A stretch of DNA of 64,000 nt from Heliomicrobium gestii. GTDB lineage: Bacteria > Bacillota > Desulfitobacteriia > Heliobacteriales > Heliobacteriaceae. The notes below the pieces were generated by a model, which was not told the DNA's origin, ran no database searches, and saw only the letters and a program-made list of their open reading frames with translations. The position numbers were made by a program, and so were the translations under genes. Location of the stretch: assembly GCF_009877435.1 (NCBI RefSeq), contig NZ_WXEX01000003.1:1-64000 (forward strand), written 5' to 3'. Each line of letters starts with the position of its first letter. Position 1 is the first letter of the stretch. Shown here piece after piece: positions 40,851-49,656 of this stretch.

Positions 40851-43223
40851 TTACCCTTGTTCTTTCGCCTGATCTGGGCGAAGGCTGAGCAAACGGGCGG
40901 CGTTAATGATGACGACGAGCGCCGCGCCGGTGTCGCTTAACACAGCGAGCCACAGGTTCAGCCAGTTGGGGAGGATCAACAGCAGCGCCACGGTCTTGAC
41001 GATGAGGGCGAAGATGATGTTTTGCCGGATGATCGTCAGGGCAGAGCGCCCGAGACGGATGGCAAAGGGGAGTTGCTCCAGTGTTCCGCTGACCAGGATC
41101 ACATCGGCCGTTTCCACAGCCATGTCGGCGCCATAGCCCCCCATGGCGATGCCAAGGTGGGCAGCCGCCAGCGCCGGCGCGTCATTGATCCCGTCGCCCA
41201 CCATGGCGACGCGGCGATCGGGGGATTTCAGCGAGTGCACGATCTCGGCTTTTTCGGCTGGCAACAGATCGGCGCGCACATCGTCGACAGCCAGTTCAGC
41301 GGCGATCCGGCGGGCCGTTTGACCGTTATCGCCGGTAAGCATGGCGATGCGGCGGACACCGGCCTCTCTCAGGCGGGTCAAGATGGGGCGGCTTTCCGGC
41401 CGGCTGCCGTCGGAGAGGGCGAATAGGCCCAACGGTCGCTCTTCGTCGGTGAGCAGGCAGACCGTATAGCCTTCGCGCTGCCAAGCGTCGATCTGCGTAA
41501 GAATAGTTTCGGGAAGGGCTGACGCCAGGGGGCTGCGACCGGGCGCTGTGAGCGCGTAGCGGACACCGTTGATGACGCCGCTTACGCCGGCGCCCGGCAG
41601 GGCGACATAGGCCTCCAGGGCGGATGCGGCCGAGGGGGCCAGGCCCTGTTCTTCGGCGAATCGAACGATGGCCGCCGCCAGCGGGTGAGAGGAACGCCGT
41701 TCCAGTCCCCAGGCGATGGCGAGCAGTTCCTTGTCACTGCCCTGAGCGGACGTTGCGAGATTGAGAAAGCGCGCCACTTCGGGGCGGCCGAGGGTCAGCG
41801 TGCCCGTCTTGTCAAAGGCGATCGTGTCGATCCGGCCCAGTTCTTCCAGGTATGCGCCGCCTTTGATCAGGACGCCCCGCTTGGCGCCGTTGCCGATGGC
41901 GGCGACGATGGCCACCGGTGTGGAGATCACCAAAGCGCAGGGACAGGATACGACGAGCAGTTCCAGGGCGCGATAAAACCACGCTTGCCAGGACGCCCCG
42001 AAGAGGGGCGGCACAATCGCCACAAGGGCGGCGAGGGCGATCACAACAGGGGTGTAGATCGCGGCAAAGCGGTCCACAAACTGCTGGGAGGGAGCGCGGC
42101 GCGACTGGGCCTCCTCGACGAGGCGGATGATGCGGGCGACGGCGCTGTCTGAGGCCGGACGGGTGACCTTGATTTCCAGCAGGCCGTTCTCATTGACCGT
42201 CCCGGCGAAGACACCGTCGCCCGGTTCTTTTTCCACCGGTGTCGATTCGCCGGTCACCGGCGCTTGGTTGACCGATGAGGCGCCGCGCAGCACCTGCCCG
42301 TCAAGGGGGATCCGGTCGCCGGGGCGGACGATGATCACGTCGCCGGGGACGACCTCTTCCACCGGCAGGATCGATTCGATGCCATCGCGGGTGACGGTGG
42401 CGACAGCCGGTGTGAGGGAGAGGAGCGAACGGATGGATCGGCGCGTTTTGTCCAGCGTCGACGCCTGCAGAGCCGCCCCCAAACTGAAGAGGAAGACCAC
42501 CGCTGTCGCTTCCGACCATTCGTGGATGGCGATGGCGCCGGCGACAGCCAAGGTCATCAGCACGTTCATATCGAGGGTGAGATTTTTGATGGCTGTCCAA
42601 GCGGCGCGGGCGATGGGCCAACCCCCGGCGATGATGGCCAAGGTGTAGACGAGGGGTGAGAGCGCCGAGAGCGCCAACTGGTCGAAGAGGAGTCCTGTCG
42701 CCAGACCCAGTCCAGAGAGGTAGGGCCCGGCGGCGCGCAGATTCAGGCGGCGCCAGGTTGATTGTCCCCCCGCGTCCGCTCCTGTCGCCGGTCCCGCTCC
42801 TTGTCCGGCCGAAAGGCTGCTTCCCTCGGGTAGGCGCAGGCGGTAGCCGAGGCTGGTGACGATCGACTGGATGGCAGACAGGGAGAAAGCCGGTTCAACG
42901 GGAGAGAGCGTTAACGCGCCGGCCCCAAAATCGACATGGACCCAGCGCACGCCTGCCTGTCGGGCGAGGATTTTTTCCGCTTTGGCGGCGCAGTCGGCGC
43001 AATCGAGTCCGTCGATGTAGTAACGGAGAACCTGTTCCTGGGCCGGCAACGTCTCATCAGCCGGCGTAATGGCCGTCGTCGTAAGGTTTGCCGACGCAAC
43101 TGCCGTTGCCGCTTCGGCGTGAGCGATGTGTTCAGCCGTCCGTTCCCTCTGCGCGTTCTTTTCCGAGAGGGCGCCATCACTACCACAGGAACAAGAGCAC
43201 CCTCCATTGCAATGAGTTGCCAT
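40851..43223 (-). CDS. zntA: Zn/Cd/Pb-type P1B ATPase
   Basis: 790 aa. N-terminal Cys-rich tag (CNGGCSCSCGS), then a heavy-metal-binding domain about residues 66-135 with GLDCADCAAKAE, about eight membrane spans, transport motif SCPCALVIS, phosphorylation DKTGTLTLG, HP pair in RRSSHPLAAA, GDGINDAPALA. CPC plus DCADC points to Zn(II)/Cd(II)/Pb(II) export (CadA/ZntA group), at the membrane. The start ATG lies 22 bases after an ArsR-type palindrome, so metal-responsive repression is likely, but no ArsR/SmtB gene is within the window. Confidence 0.93.
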   Translation of the reverse strand: MATHCNGGCSCSCGSDGALSEKNAQRERTAEHIAHAEAATAVASANLTTTAITPADETLPAQEQVLRYYIDGLDCADCAAKAEKILARQAGVRWVHVDFGAGALTLSPVEPAFSLSAIQSIVTSLGYRLRLPEGSSLSAGQGAGPATGADAGGQSTWRRLNLRAAGPYLSGLGLATGLLFDQLALSALSPLVYTLAIIAGGWPIARAAWTAIKNLTLDMNVLMTLAVAGAIAIHEWSEATAVVFLFSLGAALQASTLDKTRRSIRSLLSLTPAVATVTRDGIESILPVEEVVPGDVIIVRPGDRIPLDGQVLRGASSVNQAPVTGESTPVEKEPGDGVFAGTVNENGLLEIKVTRPASDSAVARIIRLVEEAQSRRAPSQQFVDRFAAIYTPVVIALAALVAIVPPLFGASWQAWFYRALELLVVSCPCALVISTPVAIVAAIGNGAKRGVLIKGGAYLEELGRIDTIAFDKTGTLTLGRPEVARFLNLATSAQGSDKELLAIAWGLERRSSHPLAAAIVRFAEEQGLAPSAASALEAYVALPGAGVSGVINGVRYALTAPGRSPLASALPETILTQIDAWQREGYTVCLLTDEERPLGLFALSDGSRPESRPILTRLREAGVRRIAMLTGDNGQTARRIAAELAVDDVRADLLPAEKAEIVHSLKSPDRRVAMVGDGINDAPALAAAHLGIAMGGYGADMAVETADVILVSGTLEQLPFAIRLGRSALTIIRQNIIFALIVKTVALLLILPNWLNLWLAVLSDTGAALVVIINAARLLSLRPDQAKEQG

Positions 43224-43244
43224 GATGAGCCCTTCTTTCGCATG

Positions 43245-43268
43245 ACATATGAATATCTACTCATATGT
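43245..43268 (-). promoter_or_regulatory. ArsR/SmtB-type operator of the metal ATPase gene
   Basis: Perfect palindrome ACATATGA-8 bases-TCATATGT (43245-43252 / 43261-43268), the size and sequence type of ArsR/SmtB/CadC sites (ATATGAA inverted halves). It ends 22 bases before the ATPase start on the minus strand. Confidence 0.65.
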
Positions 43269-43290
43269 TACAGCGAAGAAAGACGGATGG

Positions 43291-44325
43291 TCAATGGTTT
43301 TTTTTGGTGGAGAGTCCCAAATCGGCCAGCGCCCCTTCGCAGATGCGGAAGGGCTGCCGGGGGAGTTTTGCTTCAGAAAAGTGAGGAATCAACTCCTGCA
43401 GGTGAACCGGTTCAGGCAGCGGCAGCAGGCCGGACGTCGCGGCCAGGAAGCCGACGACCTTCTGCGGCGAAATCCCCTGTTCCCGGAGGGCTGCAATGGC
43501 GGTATCGCCGTGCCGTTTCGACAGGCGCGCGCCGTCGGGACCGAGGACGAGGGGAACATGACAGTAGGCCGGGACTGGTAGGCCCAAGGCCTGATAGAGC
43601 AGGATCTGGCGGGGTGTCGAGGTGAGCAGATCGTCCCCGCGCAGCACATGGGTGACGCCCATGAGAGCGTCATCGACGACGACGGCCAACTGGTAGGCGG
43701 TGACGCCGTCGGCGCGACGGACGACAAAATCGCCCACCGTCTCACCCACGTTCTGGGAGACAGGGCCGGCCACCGCGTCGGTGAAGGACAGGATGCCTGC
43801 AGGGACGTGGAAGCGGTAGGCGCATTGGCCTTTCTTGCGCAGCTTGGCCTCCCAGGCTTCCGGGCTCAGCTTGCGACAGATTCCCGGGTAGGGAGGGCCT
43901 TCTTCGTGCAGGCCATGGGGAGCCCGGGCCAGTTCGGCCAGGTCCTTGCGGCTGCAGGCGCAGGGAAAGATCCGCCCTTCCCCTTGAAAGCGCGCAACGA
44001 CGGCGTCGTAAAACCCTTGCCGGCGGCTTTGTTCATAGGGACCGCAGGGGCCGCCCACGTCAGGGCCCTCGTCCCAATCCAGGCCCAGCCAGCGCAGATC
44101 GTCGATAATCTGGCGGGCATAGGCCGGGATGGAGCGAGAGGGATCCAGGTCCTCCATGCGCAAGATAAAAAGACCGCCGAGCCGGCGGATCTGCAGCCAG
44201 GCCAGAAGGGCCGTCCTGGCGTTGCCCAGATGCAGTTGGCCCGTCGGGCTGGGCGCGTAGCGACCGACCGGCGTCGCAGAAACAGGACGAGCAGAAGAAA
44301 AGGGGCGATGAAGGGACAGATGCAT
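43291..44325 (-). CDS. gluQ: glutamyl-Q tRNA(Asp) synthetase
   Basis: 344 aa from ATG 44325, 9 bases after GGAGG; upstream in-frame codons lack a signal. HIGH-type motif SPTGQLHLGNARTALL, zinc site CACSR ... YPGICR, KMSKS-type LSKRHGD. Shorter than GltX and lacking the anticodon-binding domain, as expected for GluQ (YadB), which attaches glutamate to queuosine of tRNA(Asp). Divergent from corA. Confidence 0.9.
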   Translation of the reverse strand: MHLSLHRPFSSARPVSATPVGRYAPSPTGQLHLGNARTALLAWLQIRRLGGLFILRMEDLDPSRSIPAYARQIIDDLRWLGLDWDEGPDVGGPCGPYEQSRRQGFYDAVVARFQGEGRIFPCACSRKDLAELARAPHGLHEEGPPYPGICRKLSPEAWEAKLRKKGQCAYRFHVPAGILSFTDAVAGPVSQNVGETVGDFVVRRADGVTAYQLAVVVDDALMGVTHVLRGDDLLTSTPRQILLYQALGLPVPAYCHVPLVLGPDGARLSKRHGDTAIAALREQGISPQKVVGFLAATSGLLPLPEPVHLQELIPHFSEAKLPRQPFRICEGALADLGLSTKKNH

Positions 44326-44478
44326 GGAAAAAGCCTCCGAAAAAGAAGTACAATACCCGTATAAACGTTTGGACAGCGCAAGGCTGTTAATGGCAGAAGA
44401 CACAAGAGAAATAGCCCGTGGAGATTCGTTTTCGAGGCGGATGCGAATAAGTCAGCCCTTGCGAGGAGGTGAACAAAG

Positions 44479-45333
44479 TTGCGACAGGTCGATTCCGGTG
44501 GCGTCACTGTGCGTTACTCCACCGATCCGGCGGAATTGCCGCCGGAGGCGCAGGTTTTTGTGCGTCCTCATTTCCGGGGCAATCGCCTGCTTTCCCACGA
44601 CAAGGGAATGCTGGCAGTGACCCTATCCTGTTTTCAAAAAGGCAGCGCCGAAACATCGCCTCTCTTGATCGCCTGGGACAGCGCCCGGATCATCCTCTAT
44701 TCGAAGGTTCATCTTCCCGTTATCGACCGGTGCCTGAATGCAGCCGATAAAGGAGAATTTTGCCCCTCTCACCGCATCGTCTTCTTTTTGCTGTCCGAAT
44801 TGTTTGATGGGAACCTCCGGATTTTCGGAACGATCGAAGGGGAGTTAGACCGGTTGGAGGAGAGCATCGCTCTTCGGGAACGGCCGATCCCCATCGATCA
44901 TCTCTTTGCCTTGCGTAAACGCCTGTTGGCCCTGCACCAGGACACCTTTGCGAAGCGACGGTTGATCAACAAGCTGATTGAGCATCTGCACCTGCAAGGT
45001 TCGAGCAACTCCGAAATGCTCCAGGAGTTACGGGACCTCTTAGAAGATATTAGCGAACTGTCCTACGAGATTCAAGGTCTGCGCGAGTCCTTGCAAGGCC
45101 TGCTGGAACTGCGACTATCCCTCCAGGGTCAGCGGGCCAACCAGATCATGCAAAAGTTGACGGTCGTGACCTCCATCTTTTTGCCGCTCACCTTTATCGT
45201 CGGCGTCTATGGCATGAACTTCGAGGTCATGCCAGAACTGAGATGGCCCTACGGTTACTACGCCGTATTGGCGATCATGGCCGTGATCGCCGGTTGGTTG
45301 ATGGTCTACTTCCGTCGCAAACGCTGGTTTTAA
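44479..45333 (+). CDS. CorA-family divalent cation transporter
   Basis: 284 aa from TTG 44479 (GAGGAGGTG upstream). A cytoplasmic domain of about 220 residues with a long helix (DRLEESIALRERPIPIDHLFALRKRLLALHQ), then two membrane spans joined by YGMNFEVMPELRWPYGY, the GMN selectivity motif of CorA Mg2+/Co2+ channels. The start of the protein is shorter than in E. coli CorA. Ion identity is not settled by sequence. Confidence 0.88.
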   Translation: MRQVDSGGVTVRYSTDPAELPPEAQVFVRPHFRGNRLLSHDKGMLAVTLSCFQKGSAETSPLLIAWDSARIILYSKVHLPVIDRCLNAADKGEFCPSHRIVFFLLSELFDGNLRIFGTIEGELDRLEESIALRERPIPIDHLFALRKRLLALHQDTFAKRRLINKLIEHLHLQGSSNSEMLQELRDLLEDISELSYEIQGLRESLQGLLELRLSLQGQRANQIMQKLTVVTSIFLPLTFIVGVYGMNFEVMPELRWPYGYYAVLAIMAVIAGWLMVYFRRKRWF

Positions 45334-45375
45334 GACAAAAAATCCTTATAGAAAACAAAAGGTGGTCGATGCGTC

Positions 45376-45909
45376 ATGATTCTCGTCAGTTCCTGCCTGC
45401 TTGGCATCCGAGCCAAGTATGACGGTTCCCAAAATACGGTGGAAGCGCTCCTCGACTTATGTCGTCAGGGCCTTGTCGTTCCTGTCTGTCCGGAGCAGTT
45501 GGGCGGTTTTTCCACCCCTCGTCCCCCTGTTGAACTTCGTGGCGAGGGGGGCGGAGAGGCCGTGTTGAACGGACAGGCGATCGCTGTGAACGAAAATGGC
45601 GTCGACATCACCGAAGGATTTATCGAAGGGGCTCGACAGACGCTCCGCGTGGCCCGCCTCTTTGGGGCGACGGCCGCCATTCTCAAGGAACGGAGCCCCT
45701 CCTGCGGTGTGCACCTCATCTATGACGGCGCTTTCGCCGGAAACCGGATCGAAGGGCAGGGCGTTGCGGCGGCGCTTTTGCGCCGGGAGGGGATTCCCAT
45801 TTATTCGGAGGAGGACCTTACGGAAGAACTGCTGGAAAAGTTGGCGAAGGAGGCTTCGGCGCCTTTCGCGAGGCGCTCGCTTCCGACGGACCATGCATCA
45901 ACGGTGTAA
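45376..45909 (+). CDS. DUF523 family protein
   Basis: 177 aa from ATG 45376. VSSCLLGIRAKYDG, VVPVCPEQLGGFSTPRPP, GATAAILKERSPSCGV and IYDGAF match DUF523 (YbbK-like), a small cytoplasmic family with conserved Cys residues and no assigned reaction. Last 12 bases overlap the convergent metallo-hydrolase gene. ATG has AAGGTGG 12 bases before it. Confidence 0.85.
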   Translation: MILVSSCLLGIRAKYDGSQNTVEALLDLCRQGLVVPVCPEQLGGFSTPRPPVELRGEGGGEAVLNGQAIAVNENGVDITEGFIEGARQTLRVARLFGATAAILKERSPSCGVHLIYDGAFAGNRIEGQGVAAALLRREGIPIYSEEDLTEELLEKLAKEASAPFARRSLPTDHASTV

Positions 45910-46830
45910 GCGAATCACACCGCCGATCGGCGCCACCTGGAGGCGGTCGGCGACACCAGCCTCCTTGGCGGCTGCCATCAGTCGCTGCAGCGGCTCGTCG
46001 ATCGGTTCTTCGGAGAGAATGAAGGTCTCGTAGTGCATGGGGATGATTGTGCGGGCGCCCATGGCGAGGGCCATCTGCAACATCTCCTCCGGTGTGGCGT
46101 GATCGCTGTGGAAGGTCTCCGGAACGTAGCAGCCGATGGGGATAAAGGCTGCGTTCACCCCGCCAGGGCAGGCTGTTCGCACCGCCTCGGCCAGGGCGGG
46201 GGCAAAGGCCGTATCGCCGAAAAAAGCAATGCTGCAGTTGTTTTTCTGCAATAAGTACAGGAGGGTCTCCCGTGAAGTGGGTTGCGATTGGCGGTGTCCC
46301 CCATGGTTGGAGGCAAAGGCGGTGACCTGCACATCTTTTAAACGATAGGCGCCATAACCGCTCATCGGCACCAGCGGGAGCGGGACGCCGGAGACGGGAC
46401 GTTCGTCGCCTTCCGGCAGTAACAACGGTGTTCCTTTGGGAAGCCTGCGCAGGCTTCTGGGATCGAGGTGATCGACATGGGCGTGAGTGACCAAGACACC
46501 GTCGAGATCAACGATCCCCTTGGGATCGATCGCTGGGGCGACTCGCCTCCGCAGGAGGGCGACGCGATCGGTAAAGATCGGATCGGTGAGCAGCCGGACG
46601 CCTTGAAACTCGATGATCCACGTTGAATGGCCGACCCAGCCAAAAAGGATGTCATCGGCGCTCCCCAGGGGGAGCGTGAGTTGCTGAGACGCGTCAAGCA
46701 TCGGATGGGACAATTCGTACCGCAAGTTGCGGACGAGAACCCGCAGAGTCGGCGGATAATCGGGCGCGAACAACAGCAAGAGGGCCGCCAAAACCGTCGC
46801 CAGCCCAAATCCCCAAGACAGGCGTTTCAT
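45898..46830 (-). CDS. membrane-anchored metallo-beta-lactamase-fold hydrolase
   Basis: 310 aa from ATG 46830 (AAAGGAA upstream). N-terminal hydrophobic anchor, residues about 5-22. Metal site: THAHVDHLD, a His in SDHATPEE, Asp in FFGDTAFAP, and MHYETF. The order resembles UlaG/NAPE-phospholipase-D-like hydrolases (VGHSTWIIEFQGVRLLTDPIF at the start of the fold). Substrate unknown; the anchor places it at the outer side of the membrane. Confidence 0.87.
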   Translation of the reverse strand: MKRLSWGFGLATVLAALLLLFAPDYPPTLRVLVRNLRYELSHPMLDASQQLTLPLGSADDILFGWVGHSTWIIEFQGVRLLTDPIFTDRVALLRRRVAPAIDPKGIVDLDGVLVTHAHVDHLDPRSLRRLPKGTPLLLPEGDERPVSGVPLPLVPMSGYGAYRLKDVQVTAFASNHGGHRQSQPTSRETLLYLLQKNNCSIAFFGDTAFAPALAEAVRTACPGGVNAAFIPIGCYVPETFHSDHATPEEMLQMALAMGARTIIPMHYETFILSEEPIDEPLQRLMAAAKEAGVADRLQVAPIGGVIRLHR

Positions 46831-47000
46831 CGACCGATTCCTTTCTGCGCGAAATGATGTCCCGCTAGTTTTTCCCCATTGCCGTCGCCTATCCCCAGGG
46901 GAGGCCCTCTCGGCGCTCTGGAGCGCCTGATCCCCGGCGCGCAAGCGATTGATGTCCTTTCAATGGCAAATCGATTTTTCCCATTCCTCTCTGCGGACGG

Positions 47001-47029
47001 TTGACGCTCACCTATTGCGAGCGTATACT
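47001..47029 (+). promoter_or_regulatory. strong sigma-A promoter of the ferredoxin gene
   Basis: TTGACG at 47001-47006, 17-base spacer, TATACT at 47024-47029; start codon 20 bases on, so a very short leader. Confidence 0.75.
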
Positions 47030-47049
47030 ACCGGTAGGGGGTATGTGTA

Positions 47050-47259
47050 ATGATAACGATCGATTATAACATCTGTGACCGGATGAAAGGCTGTCCGCCG
47101 GCGCGGCGTTGCCCTGTTCAGGCGATTACACCTGTTGGCGGGGAAGGATTTTTCAATCGCAAGGTGGACCGGTGGGAGATCAACGAGAGCAAATGCACCG
47201 GCTGCGGACTCTGTATCCGCATTTGCCCGCAGAACGCGATCAGCAAAAAAGCGAAATAG
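47050..47259 (+). CDS. 4Fe-4S dicluster-like ferredoxin
   Basis: 69 aa from ATG 47050 (TAGGGGG upstream). The C-terminal cluster is canonical (CTGCGLCIRICPQNAI). The N-terminal half has C-x5-C-x5-CP (CDRMKGCPPARRCPVQAI), unlike the usual C-x2-C-x2-C. So one full 4Fe-4S site is clear and the first is atypical, maybe another cluster type. A cytoplasmic electron carrier. Single-gene unit with strong promoter and terminator, so probably well expressed. Confidence 0.85.
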   Translation: MITIDYNICDRMKGCPPARRCPVQAITPVGGEGFFNRKVDRWEINESKCTGCGLCIRICPQNAISKKAK

Positions 47260-47298
47260 CGGATTTGATTTTTTTCTACCCAGCAATCCCAACCATAG

Positions 47299-47334
47299 AA
47301 AAAGCGGCGCCGCGCAAGCGACACCGCTTTTTTA
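47299..47334. terminator. terminator between the ferredoxin and Aas-like genes
   Basis: AAAAAGCGG (47299-47307) / CCGCTTTTTT (47324-47333) hairpin, usable in both directions. Confidence 0.75.
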
Positions 47335-47358
47335 TTTCGGCTTTATTCCGCCCTTTCA

Positions 47359-49554
47359 TCAAGCGATCTGTCCGTCCTCCCGGCTGTGGGCCTCGTCGTC
47401 ATCGCCATCGTCGGCTGGTTCTGCGGCGAGCGCCTCGGCGTAGACCGTCTTCAGGGTCACATAGTCCGTCTTGCCGCTGCCCAGCAGGGGAAGGCAGTCG
47501 AGGGGGCAGATCCGGGCGGGCACGAGCAGGGGCGACTGGCCCGAGGCGACGATATAGTCGCGCAGCGCCTGTCGTGAAGCGGTCTTGACGGTCGTAAAGA
47601 GCACCACCTGCTCGCCCTTTTTGCCGCCGGCGATGTTGACGGCGGCCACTTCCGGCGAGTGAAAACAGCGGACAGCCAGTTCTTCGATCAGGTTCAGCGA
47701 GACCATTTCGCCGCCGAGCTTGGCGAAACGCTTGAGCCGCGAGAGGATGGTGATGCATCCCTGCCCATCCTCCTCGACCAGGTCGCCGCAGTCATACCAT
47801 TCATCGACGGGGACGAAGCCCTTGCCATGGATCAGGTAGCCCTCCATGACGTTGGGGCCCTTGACAAACAGGTTGCCGCCGCGCTCGATCCCTTCCACCG
47901 GTTCGATGCGGTGTTCCACACCGGGGAAGATGCGCCCGACGCTGCCCGCCTTGTAGCAGAGGGGGGAGTTGATGGCCAGGAAGGGCGACGCCTCTGTGCA
48001 GCCGTAGCCCTCCATCGGTCGCAGTCCGAATTTATCGAGCCACAGGCGGCGCGTTTCCTCTTTCAGCCGTTCGCCGCCGGTGATCACATAGCGGATGGAG
48101 TAAAAGTCGAAGGGATGGGCGTGCTTGCCGTAGCCTTGCAGGAAGGTGCCCGTTCCGAAGAGGATGGTGGCGTTGCGGTCATAGGCGATCTCGGGGATGA
48201 TCTTGTAGTGCAGGGGCGTGGGATAGAGAAAGACCTCTAGGCCGCAGAGAAGGGGGATGAAGGCGCCTTGCAGGCCGAAGCTGTGAAACATGGGCAAGGC
48301 GTTGAGCAGTTTGTCCTTCGCCGTCAGGGCGATGACGGTGCAGGCTTGCATCACATTGGCCTGGATGTTGTCGTGGCGGAGGATGACGCCTTTCGGTTTG
48401 CTTTCGCTGCCTGAGGTAAAGAGGATGAGCCGCTCCCGGCCCGGTCTTGTCCGGACCTTGGCCATCAGTTGGCAGAGAGCTTGCAGTTTGCCTAGGCCGG
48501 TGACCTCGTCCCGCAGATCCTCCAGGTACAGGATGCGCGCCTTCTCGGCCGCCTTCTCCACATGGGCCTGCAAGCCCGCCTTTTCGATGAATTGGCGGGA
48601 GGTGACCACCGTCTTCAGTTCCGCTGTCTCGCAACTGTCGAGCACGCCTTGTGGGCCGCTCGTGAAGTTCAGAATCGCCGGGGTGATGTTGACGCGGAAC
48701 AGGGCAAAGAGGGTGACCACGTGGGCGACGGCGTTCGGCAGCATGACGCCGACTCGCTCCTCGCCGGACAGTTTTTGCGCCAGCGGCGCGCTCAAGGCGT
48801 AGACCCCGAGCAGCAGTTTGCGATAGGTCAGCTTCTGGCTGATATCTTCCAAGATCTCTCGATTCATTCCGTACAACCGCGCCGCGTCGATCAGTTCGTT
48901 AAAGAGATTGATCCCTTCGTGGCGCCGGCTGTGAAAGAGCGCCCGTTCGAGGGCCTTGAGGATGCGCTCGCTGCCGGCGCTCTTCTGCTCTTTTTGCTGC
49001 TGTCCCCTGGTCGAGCGAAGGGTGAAGGGTTCATCGACATAGATGGTGATCGGCGGAAACCAGCGGCGGGGCATCTTGCCCTCAAGGCGGGAAAAGCGCG
49101 AGTTCTGGGGGCCGTCGATGCCGATGGGGTATACGGGGACGCCTGTCTTCTGGGCGACGAAGGCGATGCCGTCATAAATCTTCATGATGCCGTTGATGGT
49201 GGTGATCCGTCCCTCCGGGAAGAGGACGACACTCATGCCGCCTTTGACGGCGGCGACGATGTCTCGGACGGAATAGGGATTTAAGGGATCGATGGTGATG
49301 TGCTTACGAAAGCGAAGGGCAAAAGGAATTTTGGCGGCCATGGCGCTGTTGACGACGAAGACGATATCTTCTGGTAAAAACAACCCTAGGATCAGGGGGT
49401 CGAGAAAAGAGACGTGGTTGGGCATGATGATGAGCGGCCCTTCACTCTGGAGGCGGTCGAAGTGCACCAGTCGCAGGCGGAACAATCGCAAAAATAAAAA
49501 GCGCAAGATCAAAATCAGCAGTTTCAGTCGTCTCACCCCTTTTTTCACTATCAA
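47359..49554 (-). CDS. aas: Aas-like acyltransferase / acyl-ACP synthetase
   Basis: 731 aa. Residues about 20-200: PlsC-type acyltransferase with NHVSFLD and FPEGR. Residues about 230-720: AMP-forming ligase with LFTSGSESKPKGV, YGCTEASP and YDCGDLVEEDG. The same order as E. coli Aas, which re-acylates 2-acyl-glycerophosphoethanolamine at the inner membrane; here it would recycle lysophospholipids. The start is unclear: TTG 49554 lacks a ribosome binding site, and the purine run AAAAAAGGGG lies inside the first codons (49536-49545), so translation may start a little further in. Confidence 0.88.
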   Translation of the reverse strand: MIVKKGVRRLKLLILILRFLFLRLFRLRLVHFDRLQSEGPLIIMPNHVSFLDPLILGLFLPEDIVFVVNSAMAAKIPFALRFRKHITIDPLNPYSVRDIVAAVKGGMSVVLFPEGRITTINGIMKIYDGIAFVAQKTGVPVYPIGIDGPQNSRFSRLEGKMPRRWFPPITIYVDEPFTLRSTRGQQQKEQKSAGSERILKALERALFHSRRHEGINLFNELIDAARLYGMNREILEDISQKLTYRKLLLGVYALSAPLAQKLSGEERVGVMLPNAVAHVVTLFALFRVNITPAILNFTSGPQGVLDSCETAELKTVVTSRQFIEKAGLQAHVEKAAEKARILYLEDLRDEVTGLGKLQALCQLMAKVRTRPGRERLILFTSGSESKPKGVILRHDNIQANVMQACTVIALTAKDKLLNALPMFHSFGLQGAFIPLLCGLEVFLYPTPLHYKIIPEIAYDRNATILFGTGTFLQGYGKHAHPFDFYSIRYVITGGERLKEETRRLWLDKFGLRPMEGYGCTEASPFLAINSPLCYKAGSVGRIFPGVEHRIEPVEGIERGGNLFVKGPNVMEGYLIHGKGFVPVDEWYDCGDLVEEDGQGCITILSRLKRFAKLGGEMVSLNLIEELAVRCFHSPEVAAVNIAGGKKGEQVVLFTTVKTASRQALRDYIVASGQSPLLVPARICPLDCLPLLGSGKTDYVTLKTVYAEALAAEPADDGDDDEAHSREDGQIA

Positions 49555-49601
49555 TTCAGTATAACAAGAGATAATACTGTCGGACTAGGGTGCTTATTGG
49601 C

Positions 49602-49636
49602 AAAAAAAACCGCCGCCTTATCGATGCTGGCGGCGG
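49602..49636 (-). terminator. chemoreceptor gene terminator
   Basis: CCGCCGCC (49610-49617) / GGCGGCGG (49629-49636), followed on the minus strand by a run of eight T (49609-49602). Confidence 0.85.
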
Positions 49637-49656
49637 AGGCGGCGATGGTGTTGGGA

